Positions 1 through 11,315 of a stretch of DNA of 64,000 nt are shown piece by piece. A program made the position numbers and the translations under genes. The stretch's first letter is position 1, and each line of letters starts with the position of its first letter. The notes beneath the pieces are model-generated. The model did no database searches, was not told where the DNA came from, and worked only from the letters and a program-made list of their open reading frames with translations. This DNA is from Cercis canadensis (lineage: Eukaryota; Streptophyta; Magnoliopsida; Fabales; Fabaceae): NCBI GenBank assembly GCA_003255065.1, contig QAOA01006679.1:293426-357425 (forward strand). Direction: 5' to 3'.

Positions 1-625
1 TTTTTTTTTTTTTTTTTTTTCACTTTCTTGATTTTTCTAGATTACTTTTCCAACAAAGCTTGTATATATTATGGAAAACATTGAGGCTTCTTTTCCAAAA
101 AATATTATAGGCTTACTACATAAACCGTAATTGATATTTCACATACTCTTCTGCTGCCCAGAGTTGTTCTATTGCTTCAGATAATTTTTGAGCTGGTATT
201 GGAGTTTGAGAGGCAGTTAGATATTGACTTCTGTTGTTTTGTTCTTCTGGGTGTGAAACTATTTATTATTTGTTAATGCTAAAGTTTCACAAAATTAATT
301 TTGTTGCTTACTTTTTAAATGGGGTTGATCTTAAAGAGGACAAGTTATAAAGTAACTTCGGAGGTTCAAGGTATGGATTTGTTCTATGTTTCAAGATGTT
401 AGTTCAGAAATTAATTGAACATGTTATCTAATATACTGCTCAATAAAGCTGGTGAGTCAAAATTGTTTTCATTTGACTGTATGTCGTACAAAAAAAAAAT
501 CTAACATGATATGTTTTAGTGAGTGTTTAAAGGACCAGAATTATTCAATTATACATAAATATAGTTGTATGATTTCTTACACTGTTTAAATTTGGAAAGA
601 TAGGTATCTGAGTAAATTTATTTAA
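1..625. other. AT-rich sequence, no gene seen
   Basis: The window opens with a run of 20 T. The remainder is AT-rich, with no long open frame, splice-supported exon or recognisable repeat. Confidence 0.5.
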
Positions 626-1081
626 GAGTAAAATCCTTTTTTAGTCCTTGGAAAATACAGCTACTGACAAATTCATCATCCAAAAATTTTCGGTGACAAA
701 TTGGTCATTGAATTATTATTCTGTTTGACAAATTAGTCCTCTAGTACTTTAATGAGAAAAGTTATGGACCCTGCAGACCCCTTTCCTAAATTTCTTTCAC
801 TGATTTTGCCTAGCTATGTTTAAGTCCTCTAGTACTTTAATGAGAAAAGTTATGGACCCTGCAGACCCCTTTCCTAAATTTCTTTCATTGATTTTGCCTA
901 GCTATGTTTAAGCCCTCATTTTCTCATTTCAAGCCCTCATTTTCTTTTCACTGATTTTGCTTACCGGATGACTAATTTGTCAGCGAAATAATAATTCAAG
1001 AACCAATTTGTCACCAAAATTTTTTGGAAGACAAATTTGTTAGTAGCTGCATTTTTCAAGGACTAAAAAAGGGTTTTACTT
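626..1081. mobile_element. Mutator-like MITE with 9-bp target duplication
   Basis: A 456-bp non-autonomous element. Its first about 95 bp (from GAGTAAAATCC, including AGTCCTTGGAAAATACAGC) match the reverse complement of its last 95 bp (ending GGGTTTTACTT) with scattered mismatches. The same nine bases, TTTATTTAA, flank it at 617-625 and 1082-1090; long TIRs plus a 9-bp duplication are the hallmark of MULEs. Its centre holds an 88-bp direct duplication (736-823 and 824-911). It has no coding capacity. Confidence 0.85.
736..911. repeat. 88-bp tandem duplication inside the MITE
   Basis: Two adjacent copies, each starting GTCCTCTAGTACTTTAATGA and ending at CTATGTTTAA, differ at about one position. 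They lie between the terminal inverted repeats, so the duplication arose inside the element. Confidence 0.85.
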
Positions 1082-1237
1082 TTTATTTAAATTATACCTC
1101 TGTTTTCATTCCTTCAAAAATTTATTTGAATTTTAAACGTTAGGCATTTGCATAATTCTTATTCAACTGGGTCCCCCCTCAAGGTTGAATCCTTGCTTCG
1201 CCCCATATCTAGCTCTAGAAATTAGGCTAAGAAACAA

Positions 1238-1570
1238 GTGTTGGTATTGCTGTGGGCTCATTCATTATGTATAGCTTCTCTGTTATATCTCAGTATGGTT
1301 ATTAGTTATGGCAAAGCTAAAAGGTTCAGTATGAGTATTCAAGACACGTTCATGATTTATATACCAAAATCCATGTGGGATCTTATAAAGAGGGAAATTT
1401 TTGACCCGAGACTACTAAAATTCCATGTTCTCGATGAGGCAGACGAGATACTGAGGATGGATTTTGTTGAATATTTTTAACTCATTCTGGTTATATGGTT
1501 CGTCCATGTAATACTTATTCGTTGAAGATGCTGAACTCATTCTGGCATGCATCCAAAAAAGGTCAATTAT
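1238..1570 (+). pseudogene. DEAD-box RNA helicase fragment (RH7-like)
   Basis: The peptide VLDEADEILRMDFVE matches the DEAD motif II region of plant DEAD-box helicases, closest to the nucleolar RH7/PRH75 type as I recall it (VLDEADEML-GFVEDVELIL). After FVE the frame hits a TAA. The expected continuation, EDAELILACIQK, resumes about 45 bp downstream at about 1526. The gap is bounded by repeated GTTGAA and AACTCATTCTGG, so a short insertion or duplication broke the frame. No other helicase motifs (Walker A, SAT, HRIGR) were found nearby. A helicase fossil is fairly sure; the subfamily is less so. Confidence 0.6.
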
Positions 1571-2020
1571 CTTGTCCTGCGTGAGAACTTTTATCAAACA
1601 TAATATGCAGTTTACAGCATGTGGAGATGAAAAGGAAGAATGGGTACTTTAATCAAAAAATAAATAAGAGCACAGAAGAGAAGGAAACATGTTATTTTCT
1701 TTTGCTAAGACTATATATTAGTAGGGTAATTGCCAAAACTTTTAGTTTAGGTCTAATTATTGATGATCTTTTTTTTTTGGAAGAATGTTGTTTACAATTT
1801 CAAAATAAGATACTCTTTCCATATATATTTGTGTTTATTTTGATCTAATAAATTATCTAAGATTTGCATCTTTATTTGGCAGCCTCGAGTCAAATGTCTG
1901 GTTTCCCCTCTTAGGACATTCCAAAAATAGTTTCAGTGACCTGTTGTAACCTTTTTCCTGAGCATGGTTTGGAGATACCGCACAACTATAGCTCAATGAG
2001 ATGCGAGATGTCCATAATAA

Positions 2021-2396
2021 TTGGATGACTTGTTGTAGGACAACAAAGATCAAAAGGCATTTTTGATGGCAGATGTGTCGCTCAGTTTGCCATTTCATGA
2101 CTTAATTTCTGAAATTGGATGACTTGTTTTAGGACAGCAAAGATCAAAGGGCATTCTTGATGGCAGATGTGTCGCTTGGTTTACAATTTCACGGCTTATT
2201 TTTGAAATTGGATGACTTAGTCGTAGGACAGCAAAGATCAAAGGGCATTCTTGATGGAAGATGTGTTGTTTGGTTTGCCATTTCACGGCTTAATTTCTGA
2301 AATTGGATGACTTGTTGTAGGACAACAAAGATCAAAGGGCATTCTTGATGACAGATGTGTTGCTTGGTTTGCCATTTCAGGCCTTAATTTCTAAAA
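2021..2396. repeat. 94-bp minisatellite, four copies
   Basis: Four head-to-tail units of 93-95 bp begin with TTGGATGACT at about 2021, 2115, 2208 and 2303. Each carries GACARCAAAGATCAAA and ends near CTTAATTTCTGAAA. Copies differ by several substitutions each. Open frames through it (for example 1853-2098 and 2095-2286 on the minus strand) repeat with the unit and resemble no protein. Confidence 0.85.
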
Positions 2397-2399
2397 TGT

Positions 2400-3634
2400 T
2401 AACTAAGAGGAGAAAAATTGGAAACTTATTCAATAATATAAGAAGTTAAAAACTAAAATTTTGGTTTATCAAGCATGAGGGGATACCAATGAAAGCTGTA
2501 AATATTAATATCCATGACGCCTTTGCTACTCATCTTGCAATATAAGGATATTCCCATGCATATTGACATTTTGATAATATAGAGTGCCCAAGAGGTATGC
2601 TGTTGTCAGGAAAGGAAAATTTGAGTAACTGTAATAATCCCTACGAGAAGGACTATGAGGATGATAGCTTGGGTGTATCTTTTCTTGATAAGACAACCTT
2701 CAGGATTGTGTTTGACTACTCACAGCATTGTAAGACGACCAATTAATGGGGCTGTAACTAGAACAACTGTGAAACGTACCAAATTTGAAACAAGCTTTAC
2801 GCCTTTACCTGATACAGGCCATTAATAATGGAGCGTTCTGCCCAATCCTTGAAGGATGGAGCTTAACTTATCACTTACTAGAGCTGATGACAGTGCAAGT
2901 CTTCCAACTTCAGATTTCAGGATTTAAGATCTTTAAGAAAAGAAGCAACGACTGCTAATGAAGTGGAGGCCCAACAATTTGTCCAGCCTGCAAATGTAGA
3001 GAGTTTTCTCATACTTATGCGTCAAAACGGGGGACGAACGCGAATTAGAGCTATCTATGCATGAGTTAAAAGAGAATTATAAACAAAGATAAAAGAGAGG
3101 TAAATACCAGTATTTGTGAAAAAAAAATAGCGGAAATTCCAAACGCTTATAAAGAACAAATTGATAACCATAGGTGATAGAAAAATAACAATAATCTGTA
3201 AGTGGAGCATTGTCGATGAAAATTCCGTTAGAGATGCACCACTTGTTGGAATAACCCCTATGTCAGTCGAGACTATCTTCAGAGGTGGATCAAAGCAAAC
3301 CTCAGAGAAAGTTTCCCTGTATGTTGTATTGAGTTCTTGAAGGCATTGAAAAGGATCTGGTTTGAGTCCATCTTTTTCTGCTGTCCCCAAATCCTCACAA
3401 AAAGTTAATTCATTATATAATATATCATACAATTGGTATCTTTATGGGAAAAAACAAGGGAAGAAAATTGTTAGAGAAAGACTAGTAGAAGTCGATGTTA
3501 CATATGAAATTTTATCACCCATTCATCTTCTATGACTAGAGATGGTCTCAATCAATTACACCGAATTACAGTAATTAATAAAAAATGTGTATGTTACAAA
3601 TAAAAAAAAAAAAAGGTGAATACTAAAACACATA
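2400..3634. other. No assignable gene; one unrecognised minus-strand ORF
   Basis: The only notable frame is a 125-codon minus-strand ORF at 3432-3055. Its first about 70 residues are polar (EDLGTAEKDGLKPDPFQ, then CFDPPLKIVSTDIGV) and its tail is hydrophobic AT-rich translation. The polar half has a plausible amino-acid composition and could be a decayed exon, but I recognise no family. Its apparent start has no support. Confidence 0.3.
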
Positions 3635-4086
3635 GGGTCTATTTGGGAGTTTTTTTGGAGGGGAGATGAGAGGAAAATGAGGGAAGGCAAGGGGAGAAGT
3701 TTTCCTCTCCTTTGTTTGTATGATTAAAATGAGCAAAAAGAGAGGAAAGGAAAATAAATAAATAAAAATTTATAATTTTACAAATTTATCCTTTATTTAT
3801 AAAGGATAAATTTTTAATATAAGATTTAATAATGTTATCTAAATAGTATTTGAAAAAGAATTTGAAAAAATAAATAGAGATATAATAGTAAACTATTCTT
3901 TTTTTCTCTCAAAACCCCTCAAATTGAGGGAACACAAAAGTGAGGCAAAAAAGGAATGTAAGGGTTTGAGATTATCTCTTGGTTTCCTTTCCTTTTTTAA
4001 TCTTGAATTCCCAAACAAGAGGATGAACACATCTACTCATTTCTTTTCCTCTCATTTTCCCCCAATTTTAACTCCCAAACAAACTC
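3635..4086. mobile_element. PIF/Harbinger-like (Tourist-type) MITE
   Basis: A 452-bp element with inverted ends: GGGTCTATTTGGG on the left and the complement of GAGTTTGTTTGGG on the right. The next bases (AGTT) also pair. ATA flanks both ends (3632-3634, 4087-4089), the 3-bp size expected of Harbinger elements, although these usually duplicate TTA or TAA. It has no coding capacity. A second, 5'-truncated copy lies at 32480-32656. Confidence 0.6.
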
Positions 4087-5574
4087 ATAATGACAAGAGA
4101 TGGTATTAATCAGTTATTCATTAATGACACATTTTTAGAATACATTATATTTAGCCCTAGAGTAATTAAAACTTTGAAGTGTTCATTTAAAAAAAAAAAA
4201 AATTGTGTTGCTTGGATGTTAAATAAAGCAATTTTTACTTTCTAAAGATTTTTGGTTCTAATTTTACTGATGATCTTTTTGTTAATAGACATCTACTAAT
4301 TGTAATGCACCTATGTTCTTACATGCATTTTTTATGTTCTTCACTTTTATCTGTAGACGAAATGGAAAAAAGAATATCCTCAAATCAAGATCTTCACTAT
4401 TAACAAGTGTTTCTTTGCCATCAATTCTAGCCTAACTATACAAATGATTTGTTGGAAAGTTAATTTGTCAGTGTTTGAAAGGTTGATTTGTCTACAAGTA
4501 GACACGTTTATTCACTTGCCATCTGAAGAATCTTTATTAACTTTCTCCAAAAGTCACCAGTTCTTCAAAGACTTCACTTACCATCTGAAGAATCTTTACA
4601 TTCTGTAAGTTTTCTTACTTTCCTTTGGTTATCTTGGTTCCATCCTTCAAGATCATGCCTAATCATTAACTGACAGAACATTCCGTATATAATGAGGGTC
4701 GTTTACAATGTGATAATGTTCAATGGACTTCAGAGGAGTGCCTCATTGTTTACTTTCTAGCCTCAAAATTGTCGAATTTAGAGAATTAGAGGGTATGACG
4801 TCTTCCTTCGTCTAGCAAGTAAGGGTAGAATAGTCACAAGAGTTGAAGCATATGTATGTTATCCTATGGACACTGAAGGTAGGAGGTGAAGTTGAGGAAG
4901 TTAAGCAAGATCTAACATTGATAAAATAAAAGAAAAAAAGACGAAAAACAAACATCATGCAAACCATAGTTGAATATATGATTAAGAATATTTGATCCAA
5001 ATCTTAACATATATTGTGTAGTCAATTGGGTTAAATGCAGGAAATTGTTATATTTTATGAAGAATAAAGTGGACTGTTATTACGTCAAACCTCAAATTAG
5101 TGAGTGTATTAGTTAGATGCAGCACTAACAGTGTCTAACCAAAAAAAAAAAAAATCTGATAAAAAAGAAACCTCTGTGGTGCCATTGTGCCGAGCTATGC
5201 TGAAGGGAGGAAAAATATATGAACAAGCCATTGCCAATGAAATAGTCTTTCCTGAAGATAACCTAACATGAATTCCACATATCGTACACTGGTTTCTAGG
5301 AAAGCTATCAATTGTGAAATTAAAGGCGGCAAAGATTACATCTGCCAAGCAAGAAAGAGCTTAAATTTGCATTAGCCAACACCAGAATATATTATTTGGA
5401 TTATTTGTTTTATGGCTTTTGCTTTCGTACCTTATCCACCAGTAGTCCCAAAAACCTTAAAAGATCGGAAATAAAATGGGTGCTGAATGGCAATGATTTT
5501 TGTGCCAACAATCATCGCAGCAGACAGCCGCCNGCGTCGTCTCCCTTGTTAACCTGCCACCAGCCCATTTCCAT
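4087..5574. other. No gene seen; contains single N at 5533
   Basis: AT-rich intergenic DNA. A minus-strand ORF at 5348-5109 and short plus-strand frames resemble no known protein. A lone N sits at 5533, and no duplicated flank is visible there. Confidence 0.4.
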
Positions 5575-5786
5575 GCCTAATCAGCTTGCCACCTCAGTAT
5601 TTGACGGCCACATAGGCACTTAACGTGCCACGTGTCGATTTCTGTCAAGTCCCACTAACAGAGATAAGCGGAGGACTAAAATGGGTGACGGATTAATCTT
5701 TCAGGGACCAAAGTGTCTGTATAAATCTTTCAGGGACTAAAGTGTCTCCGAACCTAACTTTCAGGGACCAAAAAGAGGTTTTACTC
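5575..5786 (-). mobile_element. MULE/MITE terminal fragment
   Basis: Read on the minus strand it starts AGTAAAACCTCTTTTTGGTC, then CCTGAAAGTT, followed by repeated AAAGATT and GGTCCCTGAAAG blocks and CCACGTGTCG. The outermost bases match the ends of the complete element at 626-1081 (AGTAAAAYCC, GTCC). I found no opposite terminal repeat. The internal side runs into the N at 5533, so the fragment is truncated or interrupted there. The family assignment rests on the termini only. Confidence 0.45.
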
Positions 5787-6604
5787 TTTTCTGTTCTCTG
5801 GTAAACACGGTTAATATTTAATGCGAGGACTGCATTTAGAGAGTGAAGTGCAATTGCCCAACCTAGTAAGAGGCTTGAACATAGAGAGCTTTCTAGGGGA
5901 TTTACTGGTGGTAGAGTTTGGATTTTTAAGTGCATGCTTACTTTAGGAAATGTTTCTATGTTTTCATTTTTACATTTTCATTTTTAATGACTAAAGCAAA
6001 CAGACTCTAAATATTTTAAAATGAAATAGAAATAGTTAAAAGATTAGGCCGCACCTAATAGCTTAAACTTTAATTTAGAATAATCAATTTCTTACAAGGT
6101 AGTGTAGCTTTCTAAAAGCTATACTCTTTAGCAGAATGAGAAATTATACATGAAACCTTAATTTTATGTGAGATAATCGAGACCAGCTATGTTTTGTGTG
6201 CTGTTTGATATTGTAGCATAAATTAGTCAACCAAGTAATGATGGTGATGATGATCAAGACACCACCCATACTTCCATAATTAAGTGCCTGGTTTGCCAAA
6301 GCTTTTGACACCTTAAAAATGTTAATTTGGAATATAATTAAGGACTATAGTTTATATAACAATTAAACCAACCTCAACGGATGATTCAATAGGTTTTTTA
6401 TTCTGTGCTTCTCGCTGCATGATGCACGGGCTAAGTACTAGTTTGGAATATAAAAGCACTTTTTGATGGTGCATTGGCAATTGATTAAATTACTTTTGAT
6501 GACAAGGAAGTCACTTACCATGGGTTGGGCTAGAATTCGGGTTTGGCATACATAGGCAGACAAACAGTAAGTCAACCTAATTCTGAAACATTCTGCAAAA
6601 AGAA
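5787..6604. other. No gene seen
   Basis: AT-rich intergenic sequence between the MULE fragment and the Copia fragment, with no coding or repeat structure that I can support. Confidence 0.4.
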
Positions 6605-7128
6605 GCTAATTCCAAATCTAAAGGATGGCCAATGAGAGAGAGTTCATCAACAATGCTCTTAATGGTGCGAAGGTACTCAAAAACAAAGGTGGAACTTTTG
6701 GTGAAGTTCGAAAGACGCTCCTTTAAGATCAAGATACGTGACCTAGAGCGATTAGCAAAAGCACGATGCAGCTGGTCCCAAGCTTCCTAGGCAAATTCAG
6801 CTTGAAAGATGACGACACGTGCATCTAGTTCATAGGAGGCCATAATGGCCAAAAGCAAGAAGTGATATTGCCATACCAAAAAGGTGGACAATGGGTTGGC
6901 AATAATTTCGCCATTAACTTCAATGGTGGGCGACAAGCATGGTGTGGAGCTGGTGATATGGCCAACGAGACCATAGCCTATGAGCATGGATTTCATTTGT
7001 TTTGCCCATGCAACATAGTTGTTGGGAGCAAGTTTGATGACAAGGTTGGAGACATTGATGGTTACTAGGTCGGGGGTGGTGCTGTTTGGGGTGGAAGGAA
7101 TGGTATGGATGGAAGATGAGGTAGACAT
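6605..7128 (-). pseudogene. Ty1/Copia retrotransposon gag fragment
   Basis: Reading down from the ATG at 7128, the frame starts MSTSSSIHTIPSTPNS and continues LAPNNYVAWAKQMKSMLIGY and LVGHI, then DQLHRAFANRSRSRIL and LKERL. This is the UBN2-type gag of plant Copia elements (TNT/RE families). An in-frame TAG lies at about 6790, within the region corresponding to AEVWDAL. The frame fades by 6605 and no protease, integrase or reverse transcriptase follows. It is therefore a dead, truncated copy. Confidence 0.8.
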
Positions 7129-7179
7129 GGTGTAAAAAAAAAGAGCTGTATTAGAAATGCTTGTGAAAGCTTTGTGTTT

Positions 7180-7191
7180 GCTCTGATACCA
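7180..7191 (-). other. Copia primer-binding site
   Basis: TGGTATCAGAGC on the minus strand is the standard plant Copia primer-binding site, complementary to the 3' end of initiator methionine tRNA. It lies about 50 bp upstream of the gag ATG at 7128, as expected. Confidence 0.75.
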
Positions 7192-7385
7192 TAAAGATAA
7201 ACCGTGAAAGAGATAGAAAAAGGTCTCACTTTTCATTCTGCTGTAGTTGTGATTTTATACAAGTGTAAAGACTATTTGAAATTCAAATAAAAGGAGAACT
7301 AACCCTAGATAAGGGAGCTGCTGTATATTAGAGTTTGTTACAAGTATATTTGACTAAGTAAAATAAAATCAATTACTAACTAACA
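7192..7385 (-). repeat. Probable 5' LTR of the Copia fragment
   Basis: Immediately upstream of the primer-binding site, a segment begins TGTTAGTTAGTAATTG on the minus strand (from 7385) and ends near CTCTTTCA (about 7205) or shortly before the PBS. The TG..CA borders fit an LTR of about 180 bp. No second LTR was found in the window, so the boundary is inferred. Confidence 0.5.
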
Positions 7386-7880
7386 GCTGACTCTCTAATA
7401 TTAATGTTGTGGTTATGAGAAAGGATGGGACTGAAGATCTTGAGAGCCTTGGTGGGAATGTTTTCTCTCAGTTGCTATCACAACCCATGATTGAGTTTCG
7501 ATTGGAATGGCACTGAGCGAAAGGAAGATTGCTCATAACTTTCAAGTACGAGCAATTCAATTTCTGATTAACTAAACATATTTGATTTTTCTTTTTCTTG
7601 AGTATAAAAATAAAATGTGTTGTTTCTGAAACTATCATGTAATTGTCGATCATTTATGTTTGTCTCCTGTAGACGGTTTATTGGAAATTGGAAGAAAGTC
7701 TATCATTTGATTGTTATCATTTATGTTAACAATTTTCTTTTCCCTGCTATGGTTAATTTTGTTATAATATAGCACCTTGAGTTTTTTCTTTTTTTTAAAT
7801 TCACTTTTTTAGTAGAAAAAACATGTATCGCGTATGTGCAACCAAAAAAGACCCTTTTTTCGTTGATTTTTTTTTTTTTT

Positions 7881-8105
7881 CCAAATGTCACTTATTCGAG
7901 ACCTTGACCTTGTACTTGAAGATCTTATTCTACTTCAAAATGTCATATCCCAGGCCTTAAAACCCTAGAGTTTTTGCCTCACGTACACCAAGGGTAATAG
8001 AGATTAATGCTCCAAATATGTGTTGTTATGACTTAAGAGTATAGACAACCTAAAATGCTGATTGATTCACATTCCATATATTATACCTCTCAAGCTCAAG
8101 TTTTA
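7881..8105. repeat. Duplicated F-box-upstream segment, copy 1
   Basis: This block (TTCGAGACCTTGACCTTG, then CAAGGGTAATAGAGATTAATG and a diverged tail) recurs at about 11030-11245. A second shared block follows in each copy (AACAAAATCCCTA at about 8690 and 11756). The pairs mark an ancient local duplication of the F-box locus. Confidence 0.75.
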
Positions 8106-8975
8106 TATCCTATGGTCTTTTGCAAACTTCTAGAACCCTTTGCCATTATAAAATACTTAGCCGCTTCAAACTAATGTTTTTTTTTTTTATTTTTTTATTT
8201 TTATTTGAGAGAGAGATGTTGTATTTCTTGGTCACAAAATTTGAGGAAAATAATTCTAGCAATTTTCAATCAATCCAACTTGATAATTTAATCTCCTGAA
8301 AGAAACTTGATAATTCACTTTTTAATCGTTAGATTATAATTTTCATATATTTTTTACATGCATTCTCATGTGATCCTGGGTACTTAAATACCTTAAAGTA
8401 ACACTATAACCAAATACTTGAATGAGGATAGTGATAAATAACATATACTAGAATAAAGCCAACAACCCATGGATTTAACATCTCCTATGGTCATAACAAC
8501 TATATTTTTGACGTCAATAGTTGTATTCTTGCCCTGAGATCCAAATGCTATTGTAACCAAGGCACTACATGAAAATTGAGTTTGGGTCAGTCCTTTTAAG
8601 GTAGTGCTGTTGAGTGTTTCTATACTATGTCCACTATGGTTCTTGAATAAAACTTATCTCTTTACCTTTGGTAAAACAAATTAACAAACAAAATCCCTAG
8701 TTCCCAAATTAACAAACTCAATAAAAATCATTCTCCTTCTGCAACACAACCTCACATTTTCTAATGGGAATAGGGCAAAGGATAAATGGAAAAAGGAAGT
8801 TGGGGGACATTGCCCCTCTAATTGGCACCGTCATTGCATATATATGTAAATTAACTTTTTTTTTTAACTTATGATCGTATAGATATTTATGCTTTTATCT
8901 AACTTTTGGATATTTGATCCGATGCTGAATCTTTACTTGTATTCTTACCTTCACTTACTTCATGTTCTGGAAGTA

Positions 8976-9445
8976 TTGTGTGGACTCCCCAAATTCAAGC
9001 TAGAGAATAGATCACTTCCACCACCAAAGTTTGTTGATTCCATGGAGTTGCAATGTGTTTCCTCATCTTTGGATTATCCAGTTGTTGTAGAGGGACTGCT
9101 TTGGACTTGTCCCCCCAATTACTTTCTCAATGGAAGCTTCCTATATAATTTTACTTGTAGTTTCTTACAAAGTTCAAGGGAAGTCTTATTTTGTACTTTA
9201 TTTATTTTATTCCAGAAAAAATTGTTAAACTTGGTCAAAAATTGCGGCTTTTTCAAGACAACTTAGTGCATAGGGATTAAAATACAAAACACTCCCGCCA
9301 TTTTGCAATTTCTCTTGCGCTGGCGATATCACTTGAAAGATGTCATGGTAGAGACACAGTATAGAATCATAGATTTGGAGAACCTTCAGCACTCTGCTAT
9401 ATGTGAATTGCTATCTGAAGGAACTGTTCCATTTCGATTGGAATG
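8976..9445 (+). pseudogene. F-box/LRR pseudogene 1 (exon 1 lost)
   Basis: Bases 8979-9160 match exon 2 of the intact gene at 13308 (here LPKFKLENRSLPPPKFVDS, then VVEGLLWTC). Bases 9215-9445 match its exon 3, ending in the same RLEW codons followed by GTAAGC. The F-box and LRR exon (about 1.2 kb) is missing: promoter-like DNA shared with the intact gene (8690-8775) leads almost straight into the exon-2 match. The exon-2 acceptor reads TTG instead of TAG, and exon 3 has in-frame stops. It is a non-functional paralogue. Confidence 0.85.
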
Positions 9446-11029
9446 GTAAGCAAATAAAAGAAACAGTGAATATTATGTGTGATTTTACTGTATATATAAT
9501 GTTATGTATTATGCTTAATTTGACGAAGTGTTTCATTTTTATTATTTGTATTGAAATATGTCACAATCTTAAATTGGAAAACTTATGTTTAAGTACTTAA
9601 TCAACGAGTTCCCTAATTATTTTGTATATTTTCTAATACAAGTGCTGTAGGCATGCACGTAATTTCATCCTCAATTTTTAGAGCTTTTATTTTCATCAAC
9701 TGATAAAAGAACCGGTTGGGATTGAATGAGATTGTAAACTCAAAGGTATAAAGAAAAACAGATGAGGAGGAAGAACTGTTCAATTGTTTATCCTTGTTTG
9801 GTAAAGGTATTAAAGGACTTGAAAGCTTCGGTACTACAAGTAAGAAGATAAACGCTTCCTGTTTACTTTTATGCTATTACAGACATCTCAGAGGAACAAA
9901 GGTTTACTAGGCGTTTCCTATTTACTTCTTTTGCAAGTCCATCTTATTAAACTTAAATAACTGAGAAGAAATTTAACGTTATTTACTAACCATTTGAAGA
10001 AATTTCAATTACAACATGAGCAACTTAAGTTTTACATAACCCAAACTGATAATTTATCTTTTCTCATCTATATTTATATTTAATTGAATAAATGGACTTC
10101 TTGTCACTATACACATTCAGTTACAATACTCTTGTCAATTCAGCATCTTTTTTTCCAACTTCACTTGACCCGTCGAATTGAAGGAATAAAAGAGAGAGAG
10201 TGAGGGAGGAGGGAAAACAGCATTTTTTTTTTCTCTGGATAATGCAGAGACAAGGTGAAACTCTGAACGGAAACGTGATCTACCTCATTCCCTCTTAAAA
10301 CTTCTTCTGCCTTTGTTTCCTCTCTCTCTCTCTCACTGACACAGTCTGAGTTTTAGAAACTAGGACTCTAAATATTCTGTTCTTCACATATCCTGTTGTG
10401 ATTTCTTTGATTTTCTTTTTGTTGTAATAAGGTCATGCGTCGCGTATTTGATTCGTTCCTTCTCACCTTAAATCCCTAGCAATAGTCAATGCTTCTCCTT
10501 CTCGATATGCTTCCAAAGCTACATGATTTACCAATTCTGCTCCACCATTTTTTTCTCACTTCAACACCCAGTCTGGTGCCTGACTATGTTTTTGATAATT
10601 TTGTGAAATTTTTTTTGAAAATTTTGTAATTTGGCTGATGTTATGTGGTTATTTTAACAAGTATATTGTGCTCAAGAAGAAGCTTGAAGATGTAACTCCC
10701 ATTGCTATTGGGCACGAGCTCATTACTTCATTGCCAACGGGTTGCATCAAAACATAGAGTCACAATAATTTGAGAAAAATGAGAGGGGAAGGGGTTCTTC
10801 GGGTTGTATGTGCATGAGATATATTTTTCCAAAAGAAAATGGGCTGTGTAAAAGCTCAAAGCTATTATATGGTAATTAAACTAGCCTTAGGAGGCAAAGT
10901 GACACATTCTAACCCACATAATGAACAAGTAAAATCGAATCAAACCATAAGGGGGCAAACTGAAATTCACCCTGCTACAGCCCCGGACCCTGGAGAGTTT
11001 TTCAACCAACAGGTCCATGAAATTATTTC
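9446..11029. other. No gene seen; pyrimidine and purine tracts
   Basis: Intergenic DNA with GAGAGAG (about 10190) and CTCTCTCTC (about 10320) tracts. A short frame at about 10660-10735 (YIVLKKKLEDVTPIAIGHE) looks protein-like but has no recognisable homology and no continuation. Confidence 0.4.
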
Positions 11030-11245
11030 CAAATGTCCCCCTATTCGAGACCTTGACCTTGTGCTTGAACATCTTATCCTCTACAGAATGTCTCTTCTTA
11101 AAACCTAGAGATTTTTGCCTCACATACCCCAAGGGTAATAGAGATTAATGATGCAAATCTATGTTGTTAATTTGTTATGAGTACAGACAGCATAAAATGC
11201 CCGTTGATTCACATTTCATATATTCTACCTCTCAAACTCTAGTTT
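11030..11245. repeat. Duplicated F-box-upstream segment, copy 2
   Basis: Partner of 7881-8105, sharing ATTCGAGACCTTGACCTTG and CAAGGGTAATAGAGATTAATG with about 80-85% similarity by eye. It lies about 730 bp upstream of the intact F-box gene. Confidence 0.75.
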
Positions 11246-11246
11246 T

Positions 11247-11247
11247 T

Positions 11248-11313
<66 letters not shown>
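11247..11313. repeat. Poly-T tract (about 65 nt)
   Basis: A nearly pure T run between the duplicated segment and the F-box promoter. Length in the source genome is uncertain because such runs are prone to sequencing error. Confidence 0.9.

Positions 11314-11315
<2 letters not shown>

Noticed and set aside
10839..11108. Plus-strand 89-codon ORF as a gene
   Set aside because: It runs into the duplicated upstream segment, whose other copy at 7881 does not keep the frame, so no selection on protein.
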